From: Tolypocladium sp. Sup5 PDA-1 | Lineage: Eukaryota > Ascomycota > Sordariomycetes > Hypocreales > Ophiocordycipitaceae | Reading direction: 5' to 3' | DNA length: 64,000 nucleotides | Assembly (NCBI GenBank): GCA_000750105.3 | Contig: JPHH03000001.1 | Span: 1,520,713-1,584,712, forward strand | Shown: positions 1 through 11,553 of the stretch, one piece after another | How positions within the stretch are numbered: position 1 is the stretch's first letter | Layout: every line of letters begins with the position of its first letter | The notes under the pieces: generated by a model | Seen by the model: only the letters and a program-made list of their open reading frames with translations | Told to the model about the DNA's origin: nothing | The model's database searches: none | Translations under genes and position numbers: made by a program

Positions 1-171
1 AGTAGATGCCCGCCGATGTGGCCTGTCGCACCGCCCACCGCACGCCGCGCCTCCAGCACCGTGACCCTGAGCTCTGCCTGCCGCAAAAGGGTGTGTGCGA
101 CGGCACATCCCATGATTCCAGCGCCGATTGCAACGACGTGCGCCCTGCCGGGAAAGACGGCGCCTGGGCAT
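1..171 (-). CDS. FAD-dependent oxidoreductase (DAO fold), N-terminal part, cut by window edge
   Basis: Read on the minus strand, the sequence encodes a Rossmann dinucleotide-binding segment with the pattern GAGIMG followed about 20 residues later by an acidic strand end (VLEARRA) and then GGATG. This is the ADP-binding beta-alpha-beta unit of D-amino-acid-oxidase/FAD oxidoreductases, and the GGATG-x-x-GG run is typical of the fungal members. The gene runs off the left edge, so the substrate cannot be guessed. The frame stays open upstream to about position 420 but contains no ATG there. The true start must therefore lie across an intron, or it has been lost. The end I give is only the start of the confidently homologous part. 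Confidence 0.6.
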   Translation of the reverse strand, partial: MPRRRLSRQGARRCNRRWNHGMCRRTHPFAAGRAQGHGAGGAACGGRCDRPHRRAST

Positions 172-1190
172 CTGCCACGGTCGGATGGAGCGGTTCTTGC
201 CAGGCCGCAGCCGTCGGGTGAGGGTGTGGGTGTGGGAGGCCGGGCGGGAGGACGATGCGTTCCCTGACGATCTGCTCGATGAGGGAGGCTGCCGTGGCGA
301 TATGATGTGATAGCAGCTCGGAATCTCGGAGGGGAGATAGGGCAGTGATCGTCCAAGCTCAAACAAAACCGGGTTGTGCTGGCTCGCTGGGCTCGATAAT
401 CTCGGAACGCGGCCGGTGTTTATACTAGCAGCAACTCGACGATACGTACTACTCCAGATTCCAGCCAACCCCGGACCCCGTACGAAATGATAAAAGCCAC
501 CGGGCCGGGCCATAGGCCCATAACGAAGCTCCAACCCTCCGCCACTGCATGTACAGTAGCAAAAGTACATGTACGCATGCTCGTATCATTGCATGCCAGG
601 CAGTGCATGACGCATAGAAACCGCAGAGTTGCTGGCGGAGACTGCTGTATGAGCCTGTATCACCCACGAGTCATGGGCCTCATGGCGCCGCCAAAACGCC
701 CCGGTCGGAACCTCGGAACGCTTCCGCCTAGGCCAAGCCCGGCGGTCCACCTGCGTGAAACGCCATATAAAGTTAGTTTTCGGCTTATCACGGACCCTGC
801 AACACGGGGAAAGTGGGCTGCGTGGCCGGAGGGTTGCCGGGCGGTTGCCCCCAGACGCCTCACTGCTCCACCGGGGAGGCGACCACCTTGCCTGCCACAC
901 GGGCACACCCCAGCCTCGACCTGACCAAAGAAGGCTGCACTATTGGATTCCCCAGGAAACCTCGTCTTGTTATCGGTACGTAAACGCAGCGAAACGCGCA
1001 AAGGGCGTCGCTGTCGCATCTCGCCTTGATAGTCGCAGGCGGTTCATGCTGCGCGAGGCGCAACGCAGCGCCAACGGCCGTATTCGTACATCCGGCGGTG
1101 GCTGTATATAACAACCTTGGTCTTCGTCGAGCACACCGGGCGACGGGGCCGTTCTGACATTGACGGCGAAAGTTGACATCTCGAAACAAC
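172..1190. other. Intergenic region upstream of the MFS transporter
   Basis: I see no convincing gene here. The open frames are short, overlap on both strands and lack recognisable domains. A TATA-like stretch (tgtatataac) lies at about 1104-1113, roughly 80 bases before the transporter ATG, and is a reasonable core-promoter candidate. Confidence 0.5.
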
Positions 1191-3084
1191 ATGGCATCTG
1201 ATGAACAGATGCCTCCCGGCACGGTCCGGCTCAATGAAGGTATGTATGCCAACTCACAGCTTCGAGTCATACATGTCAGATCAAAGACTAAACCCATCTA
1301 CACAGCCTCGACGGGCAGCCTGGTGCTGCAGCCGAAGCCAACAGACGACCCAGATGACCCTCTGGTCAGTCAATGCCTGTCCTCCACTTCGTCGCCGCAG
1401 ACCACGGAGCCCGGACTCCAGTCACTGACATGCACTGCGTATCCGTAGAACTGGGCCACATGGCGCAAGTGGCTCAACTACGGCATCGTGCTCGTCTACG
1501 TGCTCTTCACGTTCACGCTGCTCGACATCTCGTCGGTGGCCTACGCCCAGCTCGTCGACGAGCTGGGCATGACGTACCAGATCTCGACCATCGCGTCGGC
1601 CGTCAACTTCGCCGGCCTGGCCGTGGGCTGCGTGGCGCTCATCCCGCTGACGTACCGCTACGGCCGGCGGCCCATCTACCTCTTCAGCGTCGCCGTGCAG
1701 CTCGCCTCGGCCATTTGGGCCGGGCTCGTCAAGTCGAACGGCGAGTACATTGCCGCGAACCTGGTCATGGGCATCGGCGGCGCCATCAGCGAGACGATTG
1801 TGCAGATCACCATCGCGGACCTGTTCTTCGTGCACCAGTACGCAAAGGTCAACGGCGTCTTCCTGTTCATGCAGGGCACTGGCGCCTTCCTGAGCCCCGT
1901 GGCCGCCGGCTTCATCGTCGCCTCGCAGGGCTGGCGCTGGATGTGGTACTGGAACGCCATCTTCCTGGGCGTGACGCTGCTGCTGGTGCTGTTCGCCTTC
2001 GAGGAGGCCACCTTCATCCCGTCCAGCGAGGGCGAGGCCATGGCGCCCCCGTCGTCGGCCAGCAGCGAGGAAGGGTTCGAGGGCCGCGCCGACGCGCAGA
2101 GCAAGAGTCAAAAGGAGCTGGACCCCGTGGAGATGAGCAGGACGACATCGCTGGCATCACGGCCCGCCCTCAGACAGCGCAGCCGCAAGCCCCTGCGTTC
2201 TCGCCTGGCCCTCATCACCAGGACGGGCGCGCCCATCAAGCACCACTTCATCACGCCCTTCATCATCCTCTTCGAGTTCCCCGCCGTGGCCTACACGGCC
2301 GTCACCTTTGGCGCGGTCCTCGCGTGGTTCTCGGTGCTCATCTCCATCTCCTCGACGCAGATGGTGGCCCCGCCGTACAACTTCAGCCCGGACCAGATCG
2401 GCCTGCTCAACCTCTGGCCCTTTGTGGGGCAGCTCATCGGCGCGCTCGGGGCCGGGTACATAAGCGACCGCTGGATCGTGGCCCTGGCGAAGCGCAACGG
2501 CGGCATCTACGAGCCCGAGATGCGCCTGTGGCTGGCGCTCCTCGGGGCGCCGCTGCTTGTGACGGGCGGCATCCTGATGTTTGGGATAGGCCTCGCGCAT
2601 GTAAGTGCACGCACCAGTGAGGCGCCGCCGGAGCCGCGTAATAGGTGTCAACTAACCCTCCTTGTAGGAAGCCAATTGGGTTCTCCTTGCCATGGGCATT
2701 GCCATCTTTGCCTGCGGGTTCAGCGTCTGTCTCGACGTTGCGCTGGCGTATCTCACGGATACCTACCAGAACGTGAGCCTCCCCTTTGACCTTGAACCGT
2801 TGAATCCAGACTCGGCTTGGCTAACATGAATGAAGATGATCGGTGATGCGCTCGTGGCCGTCGTGTTTGTCCGCAACGCCATCTCAGTGGTCGTTTTGTT
2901 CTGTCTCAGCCCCTGGCTCGACGGGATGGGAATGCAAAACATGTTCATCCTGGTTGGCGTCATCTCCTTTTTGTTCTGCATGGTGCCCGTGCCGCTGTTG
3001 ATATGGGGGAAGCGGGCTCGCATCGCTACGGCAGCCAAGTATAGATATTACTCGCTTCGGCAGCCAGGACACCGCCCTGTGTGA
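1191..3084 (+). CDS. MFS transporter (DHA1-like drug/metabolite efflux type)
   Basis: Five exons can be joined: 1191-1239, 1306-1364, 1449-2600, 2668-2772 and 2836-3084. All junctions are GT-AG and in phase, giving about 537 residues. The product is a 12-helix major facilitator. A loop motif RYGRRP follows helix 2, helices 3-6 run through about residue 230, a long charged Ser-rich cytoplasmic loop separates the halves, and LWPFVGQLIGALGAGYISDR marks the start of the second half. It should sit in the plasma membrane. The substrate is not visible; DHA1-type fungal relatives export drugs or small metabolites. A Zn2Cys6 regulator lies 220 bases downstream on the opposite strand and could control it. 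ATG 1191 is chosen because it joins in frame through the first two small exons. Confidence 0.85.
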
Positions 3085-3304
3085 GGAGCTGAGAGCCGCA
3101 TACGCTACAGTAGAATGCGTGCGATTTGGAATTGTCAGGGCCAAGGAGAGTTTGGTGGTCGTAATGACCCGAAGCGATATGAGAATTCGATGCTGGCTCG
3201 TGACGCTAGGGAGCATTCCATCCCTTTCCGTTCCCATCATGCATGTGGCCGCACGAATTGACAGTTCTGCTGAAAGTATCATCGTATCATCAAACGCCAA
3301 CGCA

Positions 3305-4740
3305 TTATAACGTTGGGGTTATCACACCCCCAAGGTGATACCAGTACAAGCTCGTAAACCGCCGCCGCGCCTCCCACGCAGCGGCCAGCACCCTCTTGAT
3401 GCGCTCGCGGAACGACCACGACCACTCCCCAATGGACGACATGCGCGACACCCACTGCGCCCACTCGCCCTCGTCCTGCACCTCCAGGCACGCGACCATG
3501 AGCGGCATATCTATACATGACGGTGCCCCGGTGGTGCCCTCCCGGTGGCGAGGAACGTCATGTCGAGCTGCGTGAGGATGCTCGTGGCCAGCGCTGATGC
3601 CACGCGATCCTCGGCCCCGAATGGGTGTCGTAGACGATGGATGATGAGCAGCGCCGTGGTTGGCATGACCTGCGTCTGGCAGATGATATGTGCAACTTCA
3701 GTTGGCGTATATCGCGCGGTCAATCCGTCTGGCACGGAGGGCCGCCAGTTGCGAATATCCAGCTCCAAGGCGTCCAGGGACTCGGCCATGTCCGCCATCG
3801 CACCCCCGTCCTCCCGGCTGCCGAGCAGCATGGCACTGTTCAGTTCACATAAGTCGTAAAAGAAAGGCAGCAGAGTCGTGCACAGCCCGACGTAGCGATC
3901 TACGCGGCACGGCTCCGCGAGCGGCCTGAAGCGCAGCGTCGAGGATCTGGTCAGCAGCAGGCACTCGGTCGTCTCGGTGAGGACGATGCAGCTGAGTAAC
4001 CCAAGGCCCCCGAGCTTCTCGCCATAGCTTCCGAGGTCGAGGCCGTAGACGGGCTTGATGAGGCTGAGCGTCTGATCGCAGATGGCGAGCACGTCGCTGG
4101 CCCCGCGCTTCAGCACAAAGGTGAGGATCGCGACGCCCAGCACCAGACATGACGAGATCTCCTGCGCGTCCTTGACCTTGAGCGAGCGCAGGGTCGATAT
4201 CGCGGACGAGGCCCGCCGATAGCCGTCGTTTACCTGCAGCTCGTCGGGGGGGGACGACGGGTCGTCACCCCACACCAGGGCGCAGGCCATGAAGGCGTCC
4301 TGGACGGTCGTCCTCGCGGCGAGGAAGTGCGAGATGAGCACCTCGCGGTGCATCTCGACGAAGCTGGGGCCGAGAATTAACTGCTCTATGATGTCGTCCC
4401 GCGTGACCATCCGTTGCAGATACCGGACCGAGTCCGCGTCGTGCGAGACGTGGCCAAGGACGGAGAGTCTGCCCGACAACAGAAGGGCCTGTGTGTCTAG
4501 CGACCCGATCGCGGATTCGCTTGTACATGACGACGATGATGTGCTCGCGCTGTCTCGGTCCGGCAGAGGCGCGTATGACTGCGGGCGACGACCCGGTCGC
4601 TTCAAGGGGCGTTTGCTCTGGCAGCCCCGACGCAGGCGCGCACACCGCCGACACTTGGTCGAGCCCGCCGTCCATTGGCAGCGCTCCTTGAGGGCGTGGC
4701 ATCGGTCGCAAGACCGCGGGAGCTGTGATTCGTGGACCAT
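3305..4740 (-). pseudogene. Zn2Cys6 fungal transcription factor with a C-terminal frameshift
   Basis: The N-terminus carries a Zn2Cys6 binuclear cluster (C-x2-C-x6-C-x8-C-x2-C-x6-C, about residues 11-38) followed by a basic linker (KRPLKRPGRRP). This predicts a nuclear DNA-binding regulator. The rest resembles the middle domain of AflR-like fungal regulators. The first frame runs from 4740 to a stop at 3511, 409 residues. The usual C-terminal block continues in another frame to 3305 (starting at the residues DMPLMVACLE). No GT-AG intron can join the two. At the junction the 7-mer GGTGCCC occurs at 3522-3528 and again at 3533-3539, 11 bases apart, so an 11-bp duplication explains the shift. 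It is either a recent lesion, an allele with an altered tail, or an assembly error. It faces the MFS transporter tail-to-tail. Confidence 0.8.
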
Positions 4741-5216
4741 GCCTGTTTGTACCTGGGATTCAAGGCTAAGGGGATAACATTGAAGGCCAAGTCATGAGGA
4801 GGCCAGGTTGCCCCAAGGGGAGACCCGGCATGCGCGTTCGGTGGACGTTGGGGGGCTCCTTCGTCTTCCCCCCGCACCGACACCCTTCCCTACGCGGGGC
4901 CCTAGTTGCCCTATGCCGGTTAGTTATCAGCGTCCACCTTAATAGGTTAGCTAGGATAGCTTACGAATACAAAACTATAGGTCAAGACTCAAGGGTAATT
5001 CGTAAAATTAAGCGCCCGTAGGTGCCCGTAGGTGGCCTATATTAAAACTGATTCCGGCCGGTGTTCCCGTTCCTTTGGACATAGCCCTGCCGCGTGGCTT
5101 CATCCCGGCTAGTACAGCCCAGTACTAATATCAGTCCTCTGGTCCATCTGTGCTCGCTACGCACGTACTCCGTAGCTCTTTCTCTTCTGTAAATCCGCGA
5201 AAGAAATCGCGGCCCG
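4741..5216. other. Intergenic stretch with a degenerate dispersed repeat
   Basis: No gene is seen. It contains one copy of a repeat shared with 7185-7264, listed separately. The part from 4960 to 5060 is AT-shifted, including a short tandem (cccgtaggtg twice near 5027). Confidence 0.45.
4890..4976 (+). repeat. Dispersed repeat, copy 1 (TA-shifted)
   Basis: This segment aligns by eye with 7185-7264: both share ...CGCGGGGCCC, a G-T-T-G-C-C-C-T core, GCCGG, a C-C-T-A-A-T/T-A-A-T block and the end AGCTTACGAATA. The differences are mainly C to T and G to A in this copy (cctag against cccgg, ccctatg against ccctgtg). That is what a more heavily mutated copy of the same mobile sequence would look like. 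The family is unknown. Confidence 0.5.
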
Positions 5217-5906
5217 ATGGCGAGCCCACTCCAGCACCAACAGGACTCTCAAGCCACTGCCACGAACGATGCGCCAGATCGTTTTGCCAAGTAGGAAGAC
5301 TACGATGGGTTCAGACGGGAATCTTTTGCCAGTCTCCGACTTCATTGGCCACTCTTTGGGCCTATTACCCACATCACGGTTGCGGATGACCCGACAGACC
5401 ATATAAATCCATTTGGTCTTCGTCCATACCTTACACGCCAACCTGATGGATCGACGTCTGTCCATCCAGTTGCTAGTCTATCCGTGTCCAATCCTCGAGC
5501 ATCCTCCATCCCCGTCGAATGCGACTTGCTATCAGAATGGGAGTCGCACTAGCCAGAATACCACGAAGCTCAGTGTGTGGCAGTGGACAGTGAGGAGCCA
5601 AACTGCCCGGAATGCGGTGAGAAGCGCTACGAAGCACCGCCACCACTACTGGTTAAATCAAGAGAGAAGCCATTTGTTACTACTGGGGATTATATGGACC
5701 AGGTGAATCCGTGGTTGTTAAGTCTCCAGGATCAACCTTTTCAGGCATTCGACGTCTATAATTCGAGTTCAATCGGGAAGCGAGGCTCTCACACCCGCGC
5801 CTGGGTCGTTAACTGGAGTCCTGACATGATTTCTCCAATTGAGGACGAGGGCCCTCTGGTGATGGAGAGAGAATGGAAAGTGCTTCAGAATTCCGCTAAA
5901 GGATGA
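5217..5906 (+). pseudogene. Decayed or stop-interrupted ORF of unknown family
   Basis: A single frame of 230 codons starts at ATG 5217 and ends at TGA 5906. It is interrupted by only two stops, both TAG (5292-5294 and 5550-5552). The reading between the stops has protein-like composition, including YDGFRRESF, a CPECG knuckle about two-thirds through and VTTGDYMDQVNPWLLSL near the end. I do not recognise the family. CPECG hints at a zinc-binding knuckle, but only one Cys pair is present. Isolated TAG stops in an otherwise intact frame match the pattern seen in several other genes of this window. It could also be chance, so the call is moderate. Confidence 0.45.
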
Positions 5907-7864
5907 AAAAATGACAGCATGGTCTAGGAGGAGCTGGAATGGCAATAGTTCTTTGGTCTCATTCTGGCTCGTTCAGGCTGGCGGGAGGGGCAGATTAGCA
6001 GTACCGCCATATTATTGTAGTAAACTTGAACTTCCACATAATAAATGGTGTTGCATGAGGCTAGACGTGGACGAGGACATGGCCTGTGTCTTATGCCAAC
6101 CCGCCGACGCCGCCAAGTGCGGAAGAACCTCTGCAGACGCCATTCTCTGCTTGTGTTGATCATACTGCGCCGTACATATCGCAAGCCATAAGGTACTTGC
6201 GACGTTCTGAGGCCGCACCTTTAACTACGCAGACGTGAGTGAGCTCAGATCGTCACATGCCAGGCGCTGCTTGAGCTGTCTAGCTTCCGCACACGACTGC
6301 GGACGCAGGCCGGCGTCAGCACCGGAGAGCGCAGGTGAACCCGCAGGCGCCGTCACCTTCGTATGCCAAAGTTCATGCGACTGTTCGCTGAATTCCCTCG
6401 CCCTTCCTCGCTGCTTCCAATTCTCAATTTTCTGTTAATGGCACTGGCCTGGTTGCGTCTTTCGCTCAACAGCGTGCCGTCATCTCCTTCGCCTGCCACC
6501 GCCGCCACTTCACTAGGGGTGCTTCCTCCAGAGAGCGAAGTGCAGCAGGTACAGTGTTGACGTTCTGCCCATGCCCGAACCCGATGACGTTGTTTGTGGC
6601 TGCATTATTTGATTCGTGGGGCTTGTGTACGGACTCACGGAGTAATTAGAGCTCCCCTAACGGCCCTCACGATGGCTGGCCGGCCGGGACCTCGAACCAC
6701 AGTTCGCACCCACTTTCTGTCCCTGATGCCCCCGTGTCCGCTGCCCCAGACGTCGGGCACTGCAGGGGAGGAGAAAGCAGCTAGGTACGGACTAGACTGA
6801 AGGATGGTTGGTTCATCTGTGAGCCATCAGGTGAATGACAACCCTGAATGTTGCTATGCCCTCAGCGTCCACTCGCGGTCAGCAAACCGGACTGCGGATG
6901 GCTGATATTGGCTTGAGACATACGGACTATCCGCCGCGAAGTCGTGACTTATTCACATCCTGCGGCTGTTAAGAGACTGATGTTTCCCATATCTTCGAAT
7001 GAGGCCTCGGTATTCTCCAGTGCCTCGGCCGTACCCCCACAATCTCGGGCGAGGATTGAGTGTCTTTGCCGACGTCGGTCCAGTGTAACACTTACAGCCA
7101 CCCGAGGCTTTTCCGGATGTCAATGCCGGTACGAAGTAGCTCAACCCATCTCCATCTTCCCCCACACTCCGTGTCCACCAACTCCCCTCCCCGCGCGGGG
7201 CCCCGGTTGCCCTGTGCCGGCTGTCTATTAGCGCCCGCCTAATGGTGCAGCCAGCTTACGAATAAATGACTGGAGGTACTCCGTATAAGGGGTTCGACCT
7301 CTAGAGCAATATTGACCAAGAACGGGCCGAATATCTCGACTCCAACCCAGTAGCAGTGCGAAGCTACAGTGGGGCCACTCGCCCCAGATGACCCTTGTTC
7401 TGACGCGATTACTTCGGGTGACTTTGAGACCTAACAAAAACAAGAGGTGTGCGATGTAGCTCTTGGTAAAGGGCGGGATCGTCAGGACTCCCATTATAAG
7501 CCAACGTCTGTGAGGGACCAAGTACCTTCAATGCTCGGATGGTAATTGGCACTCAACCCTGCAAGTGACCCAGCTGTAGTGGTTCGTACTGCTACTGGGA
7601 TCGGTTCATGTTCGGGATGATCACGAGCATGATGCGATGGAGGCTGGGCATTTCACCGAAAAACATGCCGCTTCATCGTCCGGACCATGCCATTAGCGCT
7701 TCAACTGAGCCGTACATCACCCGAGATGGAGTTCGGGTGATGGAGTTCGGAGGATGCCCAAGATGAGCATGGAAAGATATAAGAACGTCCAATGCCATCC
7801 CATAACATCTTGACGGCCAACTCCAGACTCTCATGACATATCACCTATAGAGCCACCTTTCAAG
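5907..7864. other. Long intergenic region before the beta-glucosidase
   Basis: About 2 kb without a gene I can defend. Open frames are under 115 codons, overlap on both strands and show no domain. It holds copy 2 of the dispersed repeat (7185-7264). Near the right end, at about 7775-7785, there is a TATA-like element (gatataagaa) some 80 bases before the GH3 start codon. Confidence 0.5.
7185..7264 (+). repeat. Dispersed repeat, copy 2 (GC-richer)
   Basis: This is the partner of 4890-4976. It keeps CCCCGG, CCCTGTGCCGGC and CGCCCGCC where the other copy has T or A substitutions, so it is probably closer to the parent sequence. It ends in the same AGCTTACGAATA. I see no terminal inverted repeats or flanking duplication. 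Confidence 0.5.
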
Positions 7865-10759
7865 ATGGGTCTCTCGTTTATTGGTGCAGGCATGGCCGTG
7901 CTTGCGGCTCTGCCAGCGGTCCAGGCCCAGGAAGTCATCACCGAGGACTCTTACTTCTTCGGGCAGTCGCCGCCTGTATTCCCTTCGCGTCAGTCGCCAC
8001 GAAACCTCCCAATTCCATCAATAGCCTACGTATTGCTGACCTGCATATATCTACAGCTAAGATTTCGGGTGTTGGAACCTGGGCAACTGCCTACTCCAAG
8101 GCAAAGGCGATGGTGGCCCAGATGACGCTGGAAGAGAAGGTAAGCGGCAAGCCTGGTTTCTGCTTCGTCCTCTGCCGCGATATTAACATTGACACACGCA
8201 GGTAAATCTCACGGCGGGATATGCCGCCCCGAACGGCTGCTCTGGGACAATACCTGCAATCGAGCGGTTGGGCTTTCCCGGCATGTGTGTCAGTGACGCT
8301 GGTAATGGTCTTCGAAACACCGACTTTGTGAGCTCGTGGCCAAGCGGTATTCATGTTGGCGCTTCGTGAGTTTCCCAGTGATGCGCCCTTGAAGAGGCCA
8401 TCTGACAATTCTCGCCTTTGTAGGTGGAACAAGGACTTGACTCACCAGAGAGGCATGGCCATGGGAGAGGAATTCAAGAGAAAGGGGGTGAACATGCTTC
8501 TCGGTCCTGTTGTTGGCCCTGTTGGTCGAGTGGTTGAAGGTGGCCGGAACTGGGAAGGTAAATTCTCCTGACAATTCTAGCAAATCGAGCTGGACAGCTG
8601 ACGTCTGAAGGTTTCTCGGTCGACCCATACCTTAGCGGCGCCCTGGTGCATGAGACCGTTGCCGGAGTCCAGGGTGTCGGCGTCATAACGAGCACGAAGG
8701 TTTGTCCATCTCACACAGACCAGGCGAGGACGCCAATTACATGTGCCTAACACTATGTTAGCATTTTATCGGAAACGAGCAAGAGACAGACCGCAATCCA
8801 TCTCTGAACAACTCTGCCGTCTCCTCCAACATCGACGATGTCACTATGCATGAACTTTATCTCTGGTATGCACTGATGCCCGGCGGACAAACCCTTCTGC
8901 TGCTTTTCTGTCTAGATCTAACTTCATGGCAGGCCTTTCCAGGATGCTCTGCATGCTGGCACCGGAAATATCATGTGTTCCTACGAGAGAATCAACAACT
9001 CGTATGGCTGCCAGAATAGCAAGTCCCTCAACGGGATTCTAAAAGAAGAGCTCGGCTTCCAGGTAAGACAACCATTCCTTCCTTCTTCCGTGCCGTCTGA
9101 CCAAGAGCAGGGTTTTGTGGTTTCAGACTGGTACGCGCAGCACGCCGGTGCTGATGCTGCTCTCGCTGGGCTGGACGTGGCGATGCCCGACGGCGGAATT
9201 TTCTGGGGAGCTAACCTCACGAGGAGCGTAACCAATGGTTCCGTCCCGGAAGCGAGAGTCAATGATATGGCTACTCGGCAAGTCTTCGCCATAGCCTGAA
9301 ATAGGCTGCCCCGCTGACAGATGTTAGGGTCCTTGCGACTTGGTATCAGATGGGCCAGGACAAAGGCTTCCCCGTTCCTGGTATAGGCATGCCCGCCAAT
9401 CTGTCTCTTCCGCATCATATCGTGGACGCTAGAGACCCCAAGGACAAGCCAACCCTCTCCAACGGTGCTGTGGAGGGGCACGTTCTGGTCAAGAACGTCA
9501 AGGACGCGCTACCCCTGAAGAAGCCGAAGCTACTATCGGTGTTTGGCTACTCGGCCAAAGCTCCCGATCAAAACAACATTGCCAGCGGGGCCTTTTCAGC
9601 CTGGAGCCTTGGTCTCGAGTCCGGCGATGTTGCAAAGCTCACTTCCGAACTCCTGGCAGCCTTCACTGGACAGAGTAAAGCACCAGTGTCGGCGATAGCC
9701 TTCGACGGCACGCTCCTCTCTGGTGGAGGATCAGGTGCAACGTCGCAGTCGACTTTCATCTCGCCGTTCAATGCGATCGTTTCTCGAGCTGATGTGGACA
9801 ACACTCAGCTGTTCTGGGACTTTTACTCACCGGATCCTCTAGTCATGGGAGCCAGTGATGCCTGCTTGGTCATGGGCAACGCGTTCTCAACAGAGGGTGT
9901 CGACCGTCCCGGCTTGCGGGACGACTACACCGACGGTCTGATCCTCCACGTCGCCAACCGCTGTGCGAACACTATCGTCATATTGCACAACGCCGGCACA
10001 AGGCTCGTTGACCAGTGGATCGAGCACCCCAATGTCACGGCCGTCGTCTTTGCGCACCTGCCCGGCCAAGATAGCGGAAAGGCGCTGGTGTCGCTCCTCT
10101 ACGGGGACAGCAACTTCTCCGGCAAGCTGCCGTACACGGTCGCCAAGAACGAGTCCGACTACGGCGCCGTCCTCCACCCGGACCAGCCGGCCGGCCGCTT
10201 CCTCAATTTCCCCCAGAGCAACTTCACCGAGGGCGTTTACATCGACTACCGGCACTTCGACCGCGAGGCCATCGAGCCGCGCTTCGAGTTTGGTTTCGGG
10301 CTGAGCTACACGACGTTCGCATACCGCAGCCTGAAGGCCAGCCTCGTCGCGACGGCCAATACGGCAGCGTACCCGACCGGCCCGGTCATCGAGGGCGGAC
10401 AGATGGATCTCTGGGACATCGTGGCGCGCGTGTCGGCCGAGGTGGCCAACACGGGTCGGGTGGATGGCGCCGAGGTCGCGCAGCTGTATGTCGGCATCCC
10501 CGGCGCCCCGGCGCGGCAGCTGCGCGGGTTTGAGAAGCCCGCGATCAGGGCGGGCAGGACGGCGACGGTGACGTTTGAGCTGACGCGCCGGGATTTGAGC
10601 GTCTGGGACGTCGTCGCGCAGAAGTGGCGGCTGCAGAGCGGGAGCTACCAGATCTACGTTGGCGGTAGCAGCCGGAAGCTGCCCCTAACGGGCTCGTTGA
10701 CGTTGACCGTGTCCGGTGGAAACCACCCGCATACGAAGCGACTAGCCAAGGGCAGCTAA
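7865..10759 (+). CDS. Secreted beta-glucosidase, glycoside hydrolase family 3
   Basis: Nine exons join in phase (7865-7988, 8057-8139, 8202-8365, 8424-8557, 8611-8699, 8762-8865, 8933-9062, 9111-9277, 9328-10759), giving about 808 residues. The N-terminus is a signal peptide ending near PAVQAQ. The GH3 N-domain contains a GGRNWEGFS-type substrate loop and the nucleophile motif FVVSDW, with the catalytic Asp near residue 282. The GH3 C-domain follows (NAGTRLVDQW, LLYGDSNFSGKLPYT), then GFGLSYTTF and a fibronectin-III-like tail. The enzyme should release glucose from beta-glucosides outside the cell. Eight introns are present. The last begins GC rather than GT (9278 gcaagt), and it is needed to read the conserved ATRVLATWYQMGQD stretch. 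No cellulase neighbours are present. Confidence 0.92.
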
Positions 10760-11553
10760 GAGCGTGATGGGAGTTATCGGGGATGAGCCAAGAGGCAGGA
10801 GAGGGTCTGATCAACAGGAATACCCTCGTCTCATCAGGTGACTCTGAGTGGCATCATGGCGGCAGGCGGCTTATGACGCACGGATGTGGTTCCCATGTTC
10901 GTCAAGGTGGCATTTGGTGTCTTTAGACTGCTTTCAGGTTAGAACTTGAGCACAAATCGTGGCATCGTCTCGCTGTAGAGGCGTTGATCCTGCGAGGGTA
11001 GTTGTCAGTGCTCATGCTATTTCACTATATTTCTTCACGGGACAGGCTGCCCGTACTCCGTAGTCATGGCCCAAGAAGTCAGTAGATGTCCTGGCTTGGC
11101 CCTGAGTCGTGATCCAGACGTTTAGGTGCCATTCCGTCATATGTGCATGCTCATCCACTCACTATCCGAGCGCCATCCATGGTACCGCCTTGACTGTTCT
11201 TCTATTTTTGGGTCGTTCGGTATCTACTGTGCCAAATGGCGAATTTTAAACTAAACGTATCGATGATTCGCAATCAAGTTCAGAGTTTCACGTGCTTAGA
11301 TCAGTTAAGTGGTTTACTGTAAAAACCCATGATCGATCCGTCCAATTTCTCACGTTGCGACTGATAAGCCGGTGGCCGCCGTGACTCCCGCTTATTCATT
11401 CCTCATTAGGATGTCCGAAAGTATTTAAACTACTCGCAAATAAAAGCACGGAAGAAGTCAAGGACATCAGCCAGTCCTCAACGCCGTGTCACCCGTCCCG
11501 CATCCGATGTTCGTACCACTCTCCTTTATTCGTCAAATGCTTGCCTCAGCACG
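10760..11553. other. Intergenic region between convergent genes
   Basis: The beta-glucosidase and the carotenoid oxygenase end towards each other here. I see no gene, no RNA motif and no clear repeat. The section 11200-11470 is AT-richer and is probably 3' flanking sequence. Confidence 0.45.

Noticed and set aside
5911..6159. A small Cys-containing ORF just after the decayed 5.2-kb frame
   Set aside because: No start context, no family resemblance and no continuity with the frame upstream.
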